Below are positions 11,000-13,262 of a DNA stretch of 13,262 nucleotides, piece after piece. The position numbers were made by a program, and so were the translations under genes. How positions within the stretch are numbered: position 1 is the stretch's first letter; every line of letters starts with the position of its first letter. Source of the stretch: CAZQCJ01 sp964591885 (lineage in GTDB: Bacteria; Patescibacteriota; Microgenomatia; PFEM01; JAPLYW01); NCBI GenBank assembly GCA_964591885.1, contig CAZQCJ010000002.1, positions 1-13,262 of the forward strand, given 5' to 3'. The notes under the pieces were generated by a model. That model was given only the letters and a program-made list of their open reading frames with translations. It was not told where the DNA came from and did not search any database.

Positions 11000-13262
11000 T
11001 TAAATGACGAAATTGATAATCCTACCAGGGACAAAAAAGACCTTCTTAATCTTCTTCCCCTGAAGATACTTAACAATGTTTTCCTGCTTTTCAGCTAAAC
11101 CTTGTACATTTTCCTGACTTTTAGCTTGAGCTGTGGCCAGCTGAATCTGGCCCCTTAACTTACCGTTAACCTGAACAGCTAGAATCACTCTTTCTTCTTT
11201 AATCAATTCTTTTTTGTATTGTGGCCAATCTTGCTGATGAACCGAAAACTTCTGACCTAAAACCTCACTCCAAAGCTCTTCAGCTAAAAAAGGGGCAAAA
11301 GGAGCTAAAATCTTAACAAAAACCTTTGCTTCCTTAGGATTAAGAAAACTTCCTGTCCAGTCATTAATAAACTCCATCATTGCGGCTACAGAAGTATTAA
11401 ATTTCATTTCTTCTAAATCATTGCTGACTTTTTTTATAGTTTGATGTAGTCTGATTAATAAATCTGAAGGTGTTTTTTGTTTTTTAACCTTTTCTTTAGT
11501 TAAACGCCAGACGCGATTCAAAAAGCGCCAACAGCCCTCCAAACCCTGGGTACTCCAAGACATTGTTTGTTCGTAAGGCCCCATAAAGAGTAAATACAGT
11601 CTTAAGGTGTCAGCCCCAAATTTTTTGATAATTTCATCAGGGTTAATGGTATTTCCTCGAGATTTACTCATTTTTTCCCCATCTTCAGCCAAAATCATAC
11701 CGTGCTGACGGCGCGAATAATAAGGCTCTTTACCCGGAACAACACCAATATCATTTAAAAACTTATGCCAGAAGCGGGAATAAAGAAGATGAAGGGTGGT
11801 GTGCTCTGCACCACCAAGATACAAATCAACTGGCATCCAGTAATCAATTTTCTTTCGGGAAGCCAATTCTTGGTTATTCCGAGGGTCTAGATAACGAAGA
11901 TAATACCAATTTGAACCTGCCCAGTTGGGCATTGTATCCGTTTCCCTCTTTGCCGGACCACCGCATTTTGGGCAGGTAACATTAAGCCAATCTTTAATCA
12001 AAGCCAAGGGCGATTTTCCGGTTGTTGTTGGTTTATATTTCTCTACATAAGGCAACTCTACTGGCAGATCTTTTTCCGGAACCGGGACTAAACCACAATG
12101 AGGACAATTAATAATCGGGATTGGTTCTCCCCAATAATGCTGACGGGAAAAAACCCAATCTCGTAATTTATAAGCAACGGTTTTCCGACCTAATTTCTTT
12201 TTAACCAACCAATCACTAATTTTTTTAATCGCCTCTTCTGAAAAAAGATCATTAAATTGCCCAGAATTAGCTAAAACTCCATAATTAACAAAAGCCTCCT
12301 TACTAATATCTCCACCCTTAACAACTTCACGAATTTCTAAATCATATTTTTTAGCAAAATCATAATCACGGGCATCATGAGCCGGGACGACCATCACCGC
12401 TCCGCCACCGTAAGTAGCCACCACATAATCACCTATCCAAACCGGAATTTTTTCGTTATTCAACGGATTAAAACAGTAAAGACCAGTAAAAACTCCTGTT
12501 TTTTCTTTAGTTAATTCTGTTCTTTCCAGTTCTGACTTTTTCTTGGCTTGTTTAACGTATTCTTTAATTTCTTTTACTCCCTCTTTTTTTAAAAGCTCAA
12601 TCACTAAAGGATGTTCCGGAGCCACAACGATTGCTGTTACGCCAAAAATAGTATCAATGCGAGTTGTAAAAACCTCAATTTCCTTAACTTTTAATCCAAC
12701 ATCAGTCAAACGAAAGTTAAGATTTACCCCTTTGCTTCTGCCAATCCAGTTTCTTTGCGCTGTTTTAACCGAATCCGGATAGTCAACTAAGTCTAATTCA
12801 TCAGCTAAGCGATCAGCATATTGAGTAATTTTTAAAAGCCATTGGCTTTGCTCTTTTCGTTCAATCTCAGCTCCACAGCGTTCACAACGACCATCAATAA
12901 TTTCTTCATTAGCCAGAACAATCTTACAAGCAGGACACCAGCCAACCGGTATTTTTGCCTTGTAAGCTAATCCCTGTTTAAAAAGTTGAAGGAAAATCCA
13001 TTGAGTCCAGCGATAATATTGAGGGTCGCTGGTATTAATTTCTCTTTCCCAGTCATATGACAAAGCCATTTTTTTCATTTGCCCACGAAAACGGGTTGTA
13101 TTTTTCTTCGTTATTTTTACCGGATGAATTCCTGTTTTTAAAGCATAATTTTCTGTGGGTAAACCAAAAGCATCCCAACCCATCGGCTGAAGAACGTTAA
13201 AACCTAACATTCTTTTTTGCCGAGCCAAAACATCCATTAAACTGAAAGTAAAAGCATGGCCC
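11000..13262 (-). CDS. leuS: Leucyl-tRNA synthetase (partial, N-terminus beyond window)
   Basis: The frame stays open to the right edge. The first complete codons read GHAFTFSLMDVLARQKRM, so the window cuts inside the HIGH motif, losing about 50 residues; the ATG at 13237 is internal. It charges tRNA-Leu. Visible parts in order: ENYALKTGIHP catalytic core, a four-Cys zinc site (CPAC...CERC), the CP1 editing domain (TRIDTIFGVTAIVVAPEHP), a second CPHC/CPKC zinc site, ETDTMPNWAGSNWYYLRY, KMSKS (11660-11674), the anticodon-binding helical domain, and the C-terminal LAVQVNGKLRGQI domain. The TMPNWAGS variant is common in bacteria outside Proteobacteria. The stop is TAA, and no terminator hairpin is evident behind it. 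Confidence 0.97.
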   Translation of the reverse strand, partial: GHAFTFSLMDVLARQKRMLGFNVLQPMGWDAFGLPTENYALKTGIHPVKITKKNTTRFRGQMKKMALSYDWEREINTSDPQYYRWTQWIFLQLFKQGLAYKAKIPVGWCPACKIVLANEEIIDGRCERCGAEIERKEQSQWLLKITQYADRLADELDLVDYPDSVKTAQRNWIGRSKGVNLNFRLTDVGLKVKEIEVFTTRIDTIFGVTAIVVAPEHPLVIELLKKEGVKEIKEYVKQAKKKSELERTELTKEKTGVFTGLYCFNPLNNEKIPVWIGDYVVATYGGGAVMVVPAHDARDYDFAKKYDLEIREVVKGGDISKEAFVNYGVLANSGQFNDLFSEEAIKKISDWLVKKKLGRKTVAYKLRDWVFSRQHYWGEPIPIINCPHCGLVPVPEKDLPVELPYVEKYKPTTTGKSPLALIKDWLNVTCPKCGGPAKRETDTMPNWAGSNWYYLRYLDPRNNQELASRKKIDYWMPVDLYLGGAEHTTLHLLYSRFWHKFLNDIGVVPGKEPYYSRRQHGMILAEDGEKMSKSRGNTINPDEIIKKFGADTLRLYLLFMGPYEQTMSWSTQGLEGCWRFLNRVWRLTKEKVKKQKTPSDLLIRLHQTIKKVSNDLEEMKFNTSVAAMMEFINDWTGSFLNPKEAKVFVKILAPFAPFLAEELWSEVLGQKFSVHQQDWPQYKKELIKEERVILAVQVNGKLRGQIQLATAQAKSQENVQGLAEKQENIVKYLQGKKIKKVFFVPGRIINFVI

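Noticed and set aside
13215..13237. leuS starting at ATG 13237
   Set aside because: The frame continues upstream to the window edge and encodes the GH of the HIGH motif, so this Met is internal.

Overview
This AT-rich window holds an unusually streamlined bacterial chromosome segment. Gene content and style suggest a Patescibacteria/CPR bacterium, perhaps Microgenomates-like. The clues are short intergenic gaps, overlapping genes, promoters that leave almost no 5' leader, a PEGA-domain envelope protein, and an isolated competence (ComEA/ComEC) cluster. Lineage is an inference; no rRNA or other taxonomic marker is present. The standard code (UGA as stop) fits every long frame.

Layout. Positions 1-524 (minus) carry the N-terminal part of a WecG/TagA/CpsF glycosyltransferase, followed by about 440 bp of AT-rich noncoding DNA. 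mreB (962-1966, minus) and a PEGA/beta-propeller membrane protein (2111-3301, plus) diverge from interleaved promoters. Next come tRNA-Arg(CCU) and tRNA-Pro(CGG), then a Phd/YefM-RelE toxin-antitoxin pair (3534-4040). The TA promoter starts 9 bp after the tRNA CCA end and contains a perfect operator palindrome. Convergent to the TA pair is a lone M16 zinc peptidase (4048-5319, minus). A three-copy 34-bp tandem repeat (5361-5451) separates it from argS (5449-7131, minus); a degenerate fourth copy sits directly behind mreB.

Upstream of argS is a DNA-uptake operon on the minus strand: comEA (9341-9952), a ComEC channel protein (8092-9360), and a separate membrane-anchored ComEC-type metallo-beta-lactamase protein (7218-8114). 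Normally the last two are one polypeptide. A rho-independent terminator (9998-10023) precedes comEA and closes an AbiEii-like nucleotidyltransferase gene and its small partner (10095-10953), which resembles a toxin-antitoxin or phage-defence pair. The right edge is leuS (11000 to beyond 13262), cut at the HIGH motif.

Functional themes are translation (ArgRS, LeuRS, two tRNAs), cell envelope and shape (MreB, PEGA protein, glycosyltransferase), DNA uptake, and two TA-like modules. The main surprises are three start codons placed 6-7 nt behind a good -10 box (predicted leaderless mRNAs), a YefM-type TGTACA operator, the split ComEC, and the gene-end-associated repeat.
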